A stretch of DNA of 37,507 nt from Patescibacteria group bacterium (GCA_022564195.1 JADFLW010000014.1:1-37507), one strand, 5' to 3'; counted from the stretch's first letter, positions 8,197-16,808 are shown. Program-made: numbers and translations. The notes: generated by a model not told the origin, from the sequence alone.

Positions 8197-8206
8197 AGCA
8201 GGAGTC

Positions 8207-10150
8207 ATGGTTATTGAGAATATCTCTCTGACGCTTTTTAACGCTTTGGCGTTTTCAGTGTATGGCTTAGTGTTTTGGCTGCTTCCCGGAAATCACCTAT
8301 TATCACAAAAAACCAAACTGCCGACACTTAACCGGCTTTTTCTCGCCACGGCCTTCGGTTTCGCGTTATACGCGGCAATAATGTTTCTCGTCCGCCTGGT
8401 AGGTTTGCCATTTTGGGTTGGACTTGCCCCAATGATCCTTCTTGCGTTCAAAGAGGCAAAAACGCTCTGGAAAAGAAGACGGTATAAGACGCAAAAGCCG
8501 ACATCTGCTCAAAAGATATTCTTGGCGATCGCAATCGTCGGGATGCTTCTTCAAGCACTGGTGCTGGTCAGGAGCGGTATTCGAACCCCTGACGGCATGA
8601 AGTTTACCGAGCTTAGTTTTCACGATTCCATTTGGCACATTTACCTTATCAATGAGCTAAAAGAAAACTTTCCCCCAAGACATGGTGGCTTTGCTCCGGT
8701 CACAATCAAAAACTACCACTTTCTTCTCGATTTAACCATTGCATCTATAACAAAATATCTTCCTCTCTCAACCTTTGAGTTGTATTACCGTATCGTCCCC
8801 TCTTTCGTATCGTTGCTTGCAAGCCTTGGCATTTTTGTGTTGGCACGAGAGCTTACAAAATCGGAAAAAACTGCAAACGTGGCAGTATTTCTTTCATTAT
8901 TTGCTGGAAATGCGTCTTGGTTCGTGAAGTTTTTCCGCGGTGAAGAATTTCAGTTCTCAGCAAACACATTCATGCTCGATCCATTCATCGATCTCTTGCA
9001 GAATCCTCATGCCGTTGTCGTGTTTCCATTGATGATTGCAGGCATATTGGGATTGATGATGATAGAGAAGAAAAAAAGTCTGAGGATTTCTTTCCTCACT
9101 GCAACTGCCTTCGGGGTAATGATCGGCTTTAAGGCATGGGGAGGGACGCTGATGCTCATCTCTCTTCCAATTGCCGCGGCGTGGATGTCCCTCACAAAGA
9201 AGCGACACGATTTCTGGCTAGTCTGGCTTGCAACGTTATTTCTCTCACTTGTTGTTTTCCTACCAATATATGATCCCAAGACAGCTGCCGGTCTCGTGTT
9301 TATCCCAGGGTGGTTGTTAAAACGCATGGTCGAGGATCCTGATCGATATAACATGCCAAAATACTACTTTTTGGAACAGCATTATCGCGAAAAGGGGAAT
9401 ATCTTGAGACTCATTCAAATCAACCTGACAGAGGTGTTGATCTATGTTTTCGGAAATCTCTGGCTCAGAGCACTCGGGATATTTACGGCAATAACGCTTG
9501 TAGCGAAAAAAGTGAAACCGTCAGAACTATTCATCCTTGTTGTGATAACAGCGTCGCTCTCTCTCCCCTTGCTTTTCAATCAAGGGAGAATGGCCTACGA
9601 CATCATCCAGTTCGGTCCGTACGGGCTCCTCTTACTGGCAATTTTAACCGCACCAATGATGATGAAACTTTCGTCGTTGTTCCCGGTTGGATGGCAGACA
9701 GCAGTGATAGTGTTAATGCTGCTTCTCTCAGTTCCGTCCAATAGTCCAAGCATAATCGGTCGGGCAAGCGATGAAGCATTTATCGTGACAAATAGCGAGC
9801 TTGATGCCTATGAATACTTGAGAGAACAAACGAGCAAAGAGAGCAGACTATTGTTGTATCCCTCAAGGCAGAACATCTCCACGGCGAAAGTCGCAGCACT
9901 CTCACATCGACCAACGTACTTTTCTGCGGAGACTTTTTCTCGGATAACAGGAGAGGATTTTGAGGGAAGGAGACAAGAGTTGATCACATTTTTCAGCACT
10001 GTCGATCCAGTTCAGAGAAACAGAGTCCTAGAGACACCCATTAATTACATCGTTCTTACGAAAGAAGAAGATAAAGAGTTCAACAAGGCAGCCATCAATC
10101 TGTCGAAAGCATTCGTAAATGATGAAATCGTTATCTATAAGGTTAATTAG
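8207..10150 (+). CDS. Large polytopic membrane protein, GT-C/RgtA-like, uncharacterised
   Basis: The protein has 647 residues from ATG 8207, chosen over an in-frame TTG at 8186 because TATAAT sits between them. About a dozen hydrophobic segments are followed by a ~120-residue C-terminal soluble domain (from about residue 520). The first large extracellular loop reads ELSFHDSIWHIYLINELKENFPP, then VTIKNYHFLLDL, resembling the D/E-plus-H loop used by GT-C lipid-phosphosugar transferases (RgtA/B/C/D-like and related uncharacterised families). The C-terminal part (DAYEYLRE, LLYPSRQNISTAKVAALSHRPTYFSAE) is similar in style to the YfhO-type extracellular domains. It lies between two single-gene promoters. 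The fold call is moderate; the donor (polyprenyl-P sugar) is inferred. Confidence 0.65.
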   Translation: MVIENISLTLFNALAFSVYGLVFWLLPGNHLLSQKTKLPTLNRLFLATAFGFALYAAIMFLVRLVGLPFWVGLAPMILLAFKEAKTLWKRRRYKTQKPTSAQKIFLAIAIVGMLLQALVLVRSGIRTPDGMKFTELSFHDSIWHIYLINELKENFPPRHGGFAPVTIKNYHFLLDLTIASITKYLPLSTFELYYRIVPSFVSLLASLGIFVLARELTKSEKTANVAVFLSLFAGNASWFVKFFRGEEFQFSANTFMLDPFIDLLQNPHAVVVFPLMIAGILGLMMIEKKKSLRISFLTATAFGVMIGFKAWGGTLMLISLPIAAAWMSLTKKRHDFWLVWLATLFLSLVVFLPIYDPKTAAGLVFIPGWLLKRMVEDPDRYNMPKYYFLEQHYREKGNILRLIQINLTEVLIYVFGNLWLRALGIFTAITLVAKKVKPSELFILVVITASLSLPLLFNQGRMAYDIIQFGPYGLLLLAILTAPMMMKLSSLFPVGWQTAVIVLMLLLSVPSNSPSIIGRASDEAFIVTNSELDAYEYLREQTSKESRLLLYPSRQNISTAKVAALSHRPTYFSAETFSRITGEDFEGRRQELITFFSTVDPVQRNRVLETPINYIVLTKEEDKEFNKAAINLSKAFVNDEIVIYKVN

Positions 10151-10161
10151 CTCGTTCCAAG

Positions 10162-10170
10162 TGCTACAAT
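10162..10170 (+). promoter_or_regulatory. Extended -10 promoter element
   Basis: TGCTACAAT is identical to the element at 1157-1165 and ends 24 bases before ATG 10195, giving a predicted short leader of about 18 bases. The intergenic gap is 44 bases. No clear -35. Confidence 0.48.
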
Positions 10171-10194
10171 AAATCCAGATTCAATAGCCATAGT

Positions 10195-11001
10195 ATGAGA
10201 AAAATCTCAGCAATCGTATTAACGCAAAACGAGGAGGAATTTCTCCCGGGCTGTCTCAGATCTTTGCAATGGGTGGAAGAGATTATTGTTGTCGATTCCG
10301 GCTCGACGGACAATACTCTCTCGATAGCGACAGAGGCAGGAGCAAAGATCGTAAGCACTTCATGGACAGGGTTTCCTCAGCAGCGAAACCAAGGTGCGCA
10401 AGAAGCAAAAGGGGAGTGGTTACTCTACGTGGACGCGGATGAGAGAGTGTCTCCGAAGTTACGAGCAGAAATCCAACAAGTGCTTAAAAAAAAGAAGCCA
10501 GAGCACAGCTCGTATAAAATTCCCCATCGAAACATAATCTTAGGAAAGTGGCTTCGATTTGGGGGCTGGTATCCGGAGCATCAGCACCGGTTGATGAAGA
10601 AAGATGCACTCAAAGAATGGGTGGGAGAACTTCACGAACACCCTGAGCTCAAAGGTTCAGTGGGGTATCTTACGGGCGATCTTGTCCATCTCACGCACCG
10701 AGGGATGCGCTGGATGCTTGAGAAAACCATTCAATACACGCACCTGGAAGCAAAGCTAAGATTGGAAGCCGGACATCCAAAGGTTTCTGTCAAGCATCTG
10801 TTTTCTGCACCAGCAAGAGAGGTCTGGCACCGCTGCGTTAAAAAAAGCGGCTGGCGCGACGGAATCATTGGCTGGATAGAAATCATCTATCAATCCTTTA
10901 ACCAATTCCTCATCATGGCTTGGCTTTGGGAAATGCAACAAGACAAAAGTATGAAGAAAAAGTACACGGACCTTGACAAGGAGACGGTAGATGAGCTTTA
11001 A
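10195..11001 (+). CDS. GT2 glycosyltransferase, WaaE/KdtX-like
   Basis: The 268 residues begin ISAIVLTQNEEEFLPGCLRSL (4-24), then VVDSGSTDNT and the catalytic VDADERVS (79-86). The family-specific block IPHRNIILGKWLRFGGWYPEHQHRLM and a basic/aromatic C-terminus follow. It is a close relative of the proteins at 2656 and 27205; all three share the RKN/HRN-I-x-G/LGKW and WYP..Q.R patterns. It probably transfers a hexose to a lipid-linked core on the cytoplasmic face. The downstream methyltransferase starts 11 bases inside its 3' end. Own promoter at 10162. Confidence 0.87.
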   Translation: MRKISAIVLTQNEEEFLPGCLRSLQWVEEIIVVDSGSTDNTLSIATEAGAKIVSTSWTGFPQQRNQGAQEAKGEWLLYVDADERVSPKLRAEIQQVLKKKKPEHSSYKIPHRNIILGKWLRFGGWYPEHQHRLMKKDALKEWVGELHEHPELKGSVGYLTGDLVHLTHRGMRWMLEKTIQYTHLEAKLRLEAGHPKVSVKHLFSAPAREVWHRCVKKSGWRDGIIGWIEIIYQSFNQFLIMAWLWEMQQDKSMKKKYTDLDKETVDEL

Positions 11002-11812
11002 GCAGTTCATCCCCGAAATTCAAGAGGAGTGGGATGCATATTGGAAGAAAACGTCAGTCGAGGATGAGCTTGGGCTCATAAAGACCGATGGATTGCGGCC
11101 GATCTTCGCTAAACTCTTGACCAAAAAGGGGAAGATCCTTGAAGCAGGGTGTGGGCTGGGAAAGTGGATCATAACCCTTTCTCGTCAAGGCTATAACATC
11201 CAAGGTGTCGACACCAATCAATACGCCCTGAAGAAACTCAAAAAACATTTCCCCGACGCAAAAGCAAAAATTGCAGACGTACAAGATTTGCCTTTCCCAG
11301 ACGAAACATTTGATGCTTATCTCTCATTGGGAGTCGTTGAGCATTTCGAAGAAGGGCCAGAGAAGGCACTGAGAGAGGCATACAGGGTCTTGAAAAAGGG
11401 CGGAGTCGCTTTCATTGAAGTTCCTTTCGATTCTCCCCTACGAAAGCTTGCACGAGCCTGGACAAGGACGGTCCCTGTCATCAAAACCCCAGCAAGAGTG
11501 TTGCTTGAATTACTCGGAGTGCGTAAGAAAAAAGAGAAAATCAAGATGCGCTTTTATGAATATCGGTACACCCGACAAGAACTCGAGTCTTTCGTGAAAA
11601 AGGCAGGATTCAAAAAGATCAAAATCTATCCAAAAGACGATCTTTCAGACCAAAGAAGCATAGCCTTATGGCTTGATTACCAAAAACTTCAAAAATCCGA
11701 AGGAAAAATGTTTGAACTCAACAAGCGAGGCTCACTTGTGAAAAGAATGCTTGAAGCAATCTCACCGTTGACCTACTGTGCATTGATCGTCGCTGTCGCG
11801 AGAAAATCATGA
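10991..11812 (+). CDS. Class I SAM-dependent methyltransferase
   Basis: The 273 residues include SAM motif I EAGCGLGKW (51-59), GVDTNQYAL (motif II acidic D), DVQDLPFPDETFDAYLSLGVVEHFEEGPEKALREAYRVLKKGG (about 95-137, Methyltransf_11 type), and a C-terminal region ending in a hydrophobic stretch. It starts 11 bases before the end of the WaaE-like gene, so the two are probably co-translated. N-terminal IQEEWDAYWKK is common in methyltransferases found in glycan clusters. The likely target is a sugar or lipid-linked intermediate; the exact substrate is unknown. It is unrelated in detail to the minus-strand methyltransferase at 7424. Confidence 0.85.
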   Translation: MSFKQFIPEIQEEWDAYWKKTSVEDELGLIKTDGLRPIFAKLLTKKGKILEAGCGLGKWIITLSRQGYNIQGVDTNQYALKKLKKHFPDAKAKIADVQDLPFPDETFDAYLSLGVVEHFEEGPEKALREAYRVLKKGGVAFIEVPFDSPLRKLARAWTRTVPVIKTPARVLLELLGVRKKKEKIKMRFYEYRYTRQELESFVKKAGFKKIKIYPKDDLSDQRSIALWLDYQKLQKSEGKMFELNKRGSLVKRMLEAISPLTYCALIVAVARKS

Positions 11813-11910
11813 TGAAGAAACACACATGGTACACGGCTCGTCAATATAACACTAAAGAGAAATCCTTTTTATCAGCTCTCCGGCCGCCATCCAAACAAAA
11901 AGGATTTTGA
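11809..11910 (+). CDS. Possible 33-residue small ORF coupled to the methyltransferase
   Basis: ATG 11809 overlaps the methyltransferase stop (ATGA) and the frame runs to TGA 11908-11910. The product is basic and mixed (MMKKHTWYTARQ...), with no domain I recognise. ATGA coupling is how many real genes start here, which is the only support. It is more likely leader sequence of the next gene. Confidence 0.18.
   Translation: MMKKHTWYTARQYNTKEKSFLSALRPPSKQKGF
11845..11850 (+). promoter_or_regulatory. Putative -10 before the GT4 gene
   Basis: TATAAC lies in the 112-base gap before ATG 11925, so a transcript would begin at about 11857, at the very base of the inverted repeat described next. The same TATAAC occurs before the HAD gene at 13008-13013. 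Confidence 0.3.
11860..11907 (+). repeat. 11-bp perfect inverted repeat in a 5' leader
   Basis: AAATCCTTTTT (11860-11870) pairs perfectly with AAAAAGGATTT (11897-11907) around a 26-base GC-containing loop. The hairpin ends 4 bases before GGGAG (11912-11916), the ribosome binding site of ATG 11925. It could shield the leader or be a protein-binding site. It lacks a following T-run, so a terminator is unlikely. Confidence 0.5.
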
Positions 11911-11924
11911 AGGGAGAAAGAAAG

Positions 11925-13004
11925 ATGAAAAATAAAAAAACAGCAGCAGTTTTTGACCCTTATCTGGATACCATCGGCGGCGGTGAGGTCTACACTTCGA
12001 CAGTAGTCGAGTGTTTGATAAAGGACGGATTTGCAGTGGATATCTTTTGGAATGATGAAGAAGTAGTTGATAGAATTCGCAAATTCTTAGGGATCGATAT
12101 TTCCCAAGCAAAAACGAACGTTTTAGGATACTGGCTTTTCACCAATAGAGGAAGGCTTTTGCCAAAAAGGAATCTCACCAGAAAGTACGATTTGGTATTT
12201 TTCCTAAGCGATGGAAGCATCCCATCACTTTTTTCACGAAATAACATCCTCCATTTCCAGATACCATTCACCAACGTACAAGGTCCATCCTTGTCAAACA
12301 GGATAAAATTGCGAAACATCCATCACATCATTTGCAACTCGCGCTTTACAAAAAAGGTGATAGACAAAGAATATAAAGTTCGATCCAAAGTCCTATATCC
12401 TCCGATCAATATCAAAATCAGAAAGGCAAAAAAGCAAAACATTATCCTCTCGGTGGGTCGTTTTACACAGACCCTACACCAGAAGCGGCAGGATGTTCTG
12501 GTGTCAGCCTTCAAGCTACTCGTCGATCAAGGGCTAGCAGGCTGGAAACTGGTTCTCATCGGAAGCTCAAAAGAAGGAAAACAAATGATCAAAGATCTTG
12601 AAGTTCAATCAAAAGGCTATCCAATTGAAGTCATGAGTGATGTTGAGCATGAAACACTAGAGAAAGAGTACGCCCGAGCCTCAATATTCTGGCATGCAGC
12701 AGGTTACGAGATCGATGAGCGAAAGAATCCGGAACTCGTCGAACACTTCGGCATAGCGACCGCAGAAGCCATGGCAGCCGGCTGCGTGCCGATTGTTATC
12801 AACAAAGGCGGTCAGCCAGAAATCGTGAAAAATGGCGAAAACGGCTACCTGTGGCAATCCATAGATTCCCTCAAGAAAATTACGCTTCAATTAATCAAAT
12901 CACCAGAGGAAATGAAAAAACTTGCAAGCGAAGCACAAAAGGCAAACAATCGATTCTCAAAAGAGCGTTTTTGTCGCGCGTTTTCTGAGTTGGTTAGTTT
13001 ATGA
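11925..13004 (+). CDS. GT4 glycosyltransferase, ALG11-like
   Basis: The protein has 359 residues from ATG 11925. A TTG at 11907 is in frame but lies inside the inverted repeat, while GGGAG is 8 bases before the ATG. The N-terminal domain begins VFDPYLDTIGGGEVYTSTVVECL, the glycine-rich acceptor-side loop. Then come LHFQIPF, CNSRFTKKVIDKEY, VLYPPI and LSVGRFTQTLHQKRQDVLVSAF, and the C-terminal GT4 signature EHFGIATAEAMAAGCVPIVINKGGQPEIV with the E-x7-E pair that binds the donor nucleotide-sugar. The HQKRQD and GYEIDERKNPELVEHFG features recall ALG11-type mannosyltransferases. It is a retaining enzyme of the cytoplasmic face; donor unknown. Confidence 0.87.
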   Translation: MKNKKTAAVFDPYLDTIGGGEVYTSTVVECLIKDGFAVDIFWNDEEVVDRIRKFLGIDISQAKTNVLGYWLFTNRGRLLPKRNLTRKYDLVFFLSDGSIPSLFSRNNILHFQIPFTNVQGPSLSNRIKLRNIHHIICNSRFTKKVIDKEYKVRSKVLYPPINIKIRKAKKQNIILSVGRFTQTLHQKRQDVLVSAFKLLVDQGLAGWKLVLIGSSKEGKQMIKDLEVQSKGYPIEVMSDVEHETLEKEYARASIFWHAAGYEIDERKNPELVEHFGIATAEAMAAGCVPIVINKGGQPEIVKNGENGYLWQSIDSLKKITLQLIKSPEEMKKLASEAQKANNRFSKERFCRAFSELVSL

Positions 13005-13007
13005 CTT

Positions 13008-13013
13008 TATAAC
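13008..13013 (+). promoter_or_regulatory. Putative -10 before the HAD gene
   Basis: TATAAC lies in the 20-base gap between the GT4 stop and ATG 13025, ending 11 bases before the ATG. A transcript would have a leader of only about 5 bases. No ribosome binding site is visible. Confidence 0.33.
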
Positions 13014-13024
13014 TGACAGCAAAG

Positions 13025-13630
13025 ATGATTAAAGCAATTATTTTCGATCTAGGGGGAGTGGTTCTCGACATGAAGCCACTCCTAGATAAAGCTGTTCATA
13101 TATTCCAGCCATCCGATGAAGACGAGTTTTGGAAAGAAATTAATCTGGAAGCGATTCCCTTATGCAAAGGAGATATCACTATTTTCGAATTTTGGAAACG
13201 AATGGCGAAGCGACACAAAAAGAAAATATCTGAAGATATTTTGAGAGACCTTTGGATAAAAGACTATAGAGAGTTGATCTCAATAAATAAGAAAGTTCAA
13301 AGAATTGTGGAATCACTGAAGGAAAGCTACAAAATTGGAATGATCTCAAATATTATTTCAGAACATGCGAGTATCAACAAGAAACTTGGAGTATTCGACA
13401 TGTATGATGTCGTGATACTCTCAAACGAAGTGAAATTAACTAAAGATAAGAAAGAGATCTTTCTTCTTACGGCAGAAAAGCTTAAGGTGCTTCCTCAAGA
13501 ATGCATTTTTGTTGACGACATTGAGAAATTTGTAAATGTCGCAAACTCTGTTGGAATGAAAGCGATTCTATACAAAAGTCCAAGTCAGCTGCAAAAAGAA
13601 CTGACATCCTTATTAGGTAAGACGGGTTAA
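13025..13630 (+). CDS. HAD-superfamily hydrolase (HAD-IA-like phosphatase)
   Basis: The 201 residues carry all four HAD motifs: I, FDLGGVVLD with nucleophile Asp8; II, GMISN (~109-113); III, a Lys in KLTKDKKEIF (~139-148); IV, FVDDIEKFVNVA (~166-177). The position two after the nucleophile is Gly, not Asp, as in the DLGGV/DLGNV subgroup that includes the sugar-phosphate phosphatase YihX. The alpha-helical cap is inserted between motifs I and II. It could dephosphorylate a sugar phosphate or control intermediate pools. The gene looks AT-richer and more lysine/isoleucine-rich than its neighbours, so it may have arrived separately. The next gene starts directly after its stop (TAAATG). Confidence 0.85.
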   Translation: MIKAIIFDLGGVVLDMKPLLDKAVHIFQPSDEDEFWKEINLEAIPLCKGDITIFEFWKRMAKRHKKKISEDILRDLWIKDYRELISINKKVQRIVESLKESYKIGMISNIISEHASINKKLGVFDMYDVVILSNEVKLTKDKKEIFLLTAEKLKVLPQECIFVDDIEKFVNVANSVGMKAILYKSPSQLQKELTSLLGKTG

Positions 13631-15934
13631 ATGAAACGCAAGATTTCCGAGACCCACGCATTGTATGTAATACTTTTACTCCTGCCAATTTTCATATTCT
13701 TTTCACCAGTCTGGTTAAAAGGCAAGTTGCCGATTCCGGCGGATACGATTGTCGGGTTGTATCATCCGTTTCGTGATATGGTTTGGAAAGAATTCACTGC
13801 CGGCGTTCCTTTTAAAAACTTTTTGATAACCGATGCAGTTCGTCAGCAGTACCCATGGAGAGAACTGGCAATAGATCTTGTCAAGGGTGGAGAGTTGCCT
13901 CTCTGGAATCCTTATACGCATGCAGGAACTCCACTTCTGGCGAACATCCAAACTGCCCTATTTTATCCCTTTAATGTTCTTTTCTTCATCCTTCCCTTTA
14001 CCAGCGCTTGGACGATACAGGTCATATCGCAACCGGTGTTGCTTGCAATCTTTACTTTTGCATATCTAGTAAACATCGGCATCTCAAAAAAGGCAGCTGT
14101 TATTGCTTCGCTTTCGCTGGCGTTCAGTGGCTTTTCCGTCGTGTGGCTTGAGTGGAACACCACACTTCATACCCTTGTGTGGCTGCCGCTGGCATTGCTG
14201 GCAATAGAGAAGATTTTGAACAAAGAAAGTTTACGATGGTACATTGCCCTCGGATTTTCACTCACGAGCATCCTTTTCGCGGGCTTCTTGCAAACCGCCT
14301 TTTACGCTTTTGCATGTATCGGATTTTATGGAATGTTTCGAGTACATAAAAGTTACAGAAGAGAATTCGACAGAAAGAAACAACTACTTCTTAGATTTTC
14401 ACTTCTCGCTATCATCGTAGTTGCAATAACTTCCGTTCAGTGGCTTCCCACAGCAAGATTAGTACTCAACTCAGCAAGAGCATACGATCAAGGAAACGTA
14501 CTCCAAAGAGAGGATTGGTTTCTCCCTTGGCAACATCTCGTCCAATTCATCGCTCCCGACTTCTTCGGGAATCCTTCAACCTTGAATTATTGGGGAGTGT
14601 TTAACTATATGGAATTCGTGGGATACATCGGTATAGTACCGCTAACATTCGCCTTTTTGGGAATGATGAAGATCCGACCTTTATCTTCTCAAGGCCGGAC
14701 CTTGAAACAATTCTTTCTTGTCACTCTCCTTATAGCATTGGTTTTTTCAACTCCAAACCCGATCTCAAAACTTCCATTTCAACTGAAGATTCCACTGCTC
14801 TCAACCGCCCAGCCTTCGCGGCTGATGATGCTTGTTGATTTTTCGCTTGCCGTGCTTGCTGCTTTTGGAGTGGATGCATTTTTGAAAAGTATTGGAAAAA
14901 ACCGCGAAAAGACAAGAGCGAATTCCAAAACTCTCAGGAATATCGGAATAGTGGTTGCCGGACTGGTAGTAGTACTCATGGGATTATGGGCAGCCACTTT
15001 TCTGGCTCAAAACATGTGGCCTGCTATCACGAAAGAGAACATCGCTGTGACGCAGCGGAATCTCATACTCCCCACCCTTCTTACGCTGACGACAGTGGTT
15101 GTTATCTCAGTTGCGATCGCAACTCGGTTATTAACGGTAAGGGGGAAAATTGCGAGCCTTGTTCCAACGCTCATCTTCGTGATTCTGTTTTCTATAACTT
15201 CCGCCGATCTTTTACGTTTCGCATGGAAATTCACGCCATTTTCTGATCCGGACTTTCTCTATCCGTCAACTGCAACGATTGAATTCTTAAAATCTGACAA
15301 AATTCCCTGGCGCTACATGACCACTGACAGAAGGATTTTTCCCCCGAACTTTTCGGTTCCCTATAGATTACAGACAATTGAGGGCTACGATCCCATTTAT
15401 ATTTCCAGGTTCGGCCAACTCATTGCATCCGCTCAAAGAGGCGAGGCGGTGTTGGAGCCAATTCCATTTCATCGCATCATTCGCCCTGATAATGTTGAAT
15501 CACCGGTATATGATCTTTTAAACGTCAAGTATGTCTTAAGTCTTAACGATCTTACTCACCCAAAACTTGAAAAAGTTTTCCAAGAGGGAGAGACGAGAGT
15601 ATATCGTAACAACCTGGCGTTCCCCAGAGCATTTTTAGTCACTAACTACACACTTCCCGAGACGGATCACGAAGCATTGGAGCAGGTTTTTGCTCTCACA
15701 AAAGAAGACATACAGGACGTGGCTAAGATTCTCGAATACACAGAGAATGCAGTACGCATCGCGGTAGAGAGCGATAGCGGCGGGATGTTAGTTCTCGCAG
15801 ATACCTACTTTCCCGGCTGGACCGCAACGCTTGATGGTGTTCCCACGCCGGTGGAACGAGTATTGTACGCTTTGCGTGGTACAATGATTCCACCTGGAAC
15901 TCATGAAGTTCTCTATCGTTATTCCCAACTATAA
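13631..15934 (+). CDS. YfhO-type membrane protein, intact
   Basis: The 767 residues have roughly a dozen hydrophobic helices. The first outer loop reads IPADTIVGLYHPFRDMVWKEF, later WRELAIDLVKGGELPLWNPYTHAGTPLLANIQTALFYPFN, the conserved YfhO/GT-C loop. A long C-terminal extracellular region (from about residue 540) contains LQTIEGYDPIYISRF and the terminal beta module FPGWTATLDGVPTPVERV followed by G.HEVLYRY. Length matches the family (700-900). It is the unsplit paralogue of 3549/4682. The GT2 at 15903 begins 32 bases inside its 3' end. Probable role: transfer of a sugar from a polyprenyl-phosphate donor to a surface glycan at the outer face. That is inference; only a few family members have been studied. 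Confidence 0.85.
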   Translation: MKRKISETHALYVILLLLPIFIFFSPVWLKGKLPIPADTIVGLYHPFRDMVWKEFTAGVPFKNFLITDAVRQQYPWRELAIDLVKGGELPLWNPYTHAGTPLLANIQTALFYPFNVLFFILPFTSAWTIQVISQPVLLAIFTFAYLVNIGISKKAAVIASLSLAFSGFSVVWLEWNTTLHTLVWLPLALLAIEKILNKESLRWYIALGFSLTSILFAGFLQTAFYAFACIGFYGMFRVHKSYRREFDRKKQLLLRFSLLAIIVVAITSVQWLPTARLVLNSARAYDQGNVLQREDWFLPWQHLVQFIAPDFFGNPSTLNYWGVFNYMEFVGYIGIVPLTFAFLGMMKIRPLSSQGRTLKQFFLVTLLIALVFSTPNPISKLPFQLKIPLLSTAQPSRLMMLVDFSLAVLAAFGVDAFLKSIGKNREKTRANSKTLRNIGIVVAGLVVVLMGLWAATFLAQNMWPAITKENIAVTQRNLILPTLLTLTTVVVISVAIATRLLTVRGKIASLVPTLIFVILFSITSADLLRFAWKFTPFSDPDFLYPSTATIEFLKSDKIPWRYMTTDRRIFPPNFSVPYRLQTIEGYDPIYISRFGQLIASAQRGEAVLEPIPFHRIIRPDNVESPVYDLLNVKYVLSLNDLTHPKLEKVFQEGETRVYRNNLAFPRAFLVTNYTLPETDHEALEQVFALTKEDIQDVAKILEYTENAVRIAVESDSGGMLVLADTYFPGWTATLDGVPTPVERVLYALRGTMIPPGTHEVLYRYSQL

Positions 15935-16808
15935 CGGCGCCCGCCTTCTCAAAAAAAATCTCCCAAGAGTAATCACAGCCGCAAAAAACGCGGAGATCAT
16001 TGTCGTTGACGACGCCTCAACCGACGACAGCGTTCATGTCATGAAAGAAGATTTTCCCCAGGTGAGACTCATCGAAAATCCAAAAAACTTACGGTTCGCA
16101 AAAGCCTGCAACACTGGGGTAAAACAAGCCAAGGGAGAGATTGTGGTACTTTTAAACACCGACGTCCATCCAGAGGAGAGTTTTCTCAAGCCCTTAGCCC
16201 CGCATTTTAAGGATGCACGGGTCTTCGCAGTAGGGTGCATGGAGATCGTCAATTCCAAAACTCGGGGCAAGTCAACAGGAAGATTTGAAAAAGGATTGCT
16301 CGTTCATGGAGAGGCTTCTGATCGTAAGCCGGGACCAACACTCTGGGCATTTGGAGGTTCTGCGGCATTTAGTCGCGAGAAATGGCTTCAGCTTGACGGA
16401 ATGGATCACCTTTTCCGACCCGCTTACTGGGAAGATATCGATCTTTCATATCGCGCATGGAAAAGAGGGTGGGAAGTGCGATTCGAACCGGAGAGTCGGG
16501 TGCACCACGAGCCAGAGAGTACGAACGTCGATGCCTTCGGCGAAGCAAGAATCAGACGTATCGCAAGCAAGAATCAACTGCTGTTTGTTTGGAAAAACAT
16601 CCATGATCGAAAGTACATCCTTCAGCACCTGCTCTGGTTGCCTCTGAGGTTGGGTGGAGCAGTACTAAAAGGCGATAGCGCATTTGTCATCGGAACCTTC
16701 CAAGCAGTGTTTCAGTTCCCTGAAGCCTTGCTAGCCAGAATAAGAGAAAAAAGACACGCAAAGGTCAGCGATGAAAATGTCTTCAGCAAAGTTAAAGGAA
16801 CTCAATGA
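15903..16808 (+). CDS. GT2 glycosyltransferase, rhamnosyltransferase-like
   Basis: The 301 residues begin MKFSIVIPNYNGARLLKKNL, then VVDDASTDDS, NPKNLRFAKACNTGVKQAKGE, and VLLNTDVHPEES with the metal-binding TD. The acceptor block FGGSAAFSREKWLQLDGMDHLFRPAYWEDIDLSYRAWKRGWEV is typical of WbbL-like GT2 enzymes (E-D at the catalytic base position). The ATG lies 32 bases inside the YfhO gene in another frame, the same arrangement as 5743 behind the split YfhO. Its stop overlaps the next start (ATGA 16805). The enzyme probably works with its YfhO partner on one glycan. Donor unknown. Confidence 0.86.
   Translation: MKFSIVIPNYNGARLLKKNLPRVITAAKNAEIIVVDDASTDDSVHVMKEDFPQVRLIENPKNLRFAKACNTGVKQAKGEIVVLLNTDVHPEESFLKPLAPHFKDARVFAVGCMEIVNSKTRGKSTGRFEKGLLVHGEASDRKPGPTLWAFGGSAAFSREKWLQLDGMDHLFRPAYWEDIDLSYRAWKRGWEVRFEPESRVHHEPESTNVDAFGEARIRRIASKNQLLFVWKNIHDRKYILQHLLWLPLRLGGAVLKGDSAFVIGTFQAVFQFPEALLARIREKRHAKVSDENVFSKVKGTQ

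Noticed and set aside
8186-8206. TTG start seven codons upstream of 8207
   Set aside because: A perfect TATAAT at 8191-8196 lies between, so these codons would not be transcribed.
11860-11907. Rho-independent terminator after the methyltransferase
   Set aside because: The stem is A/T-rich at its base and followed by TTTTGAAGGG with no U-tract. It sits immediately before a ribosome binding site.
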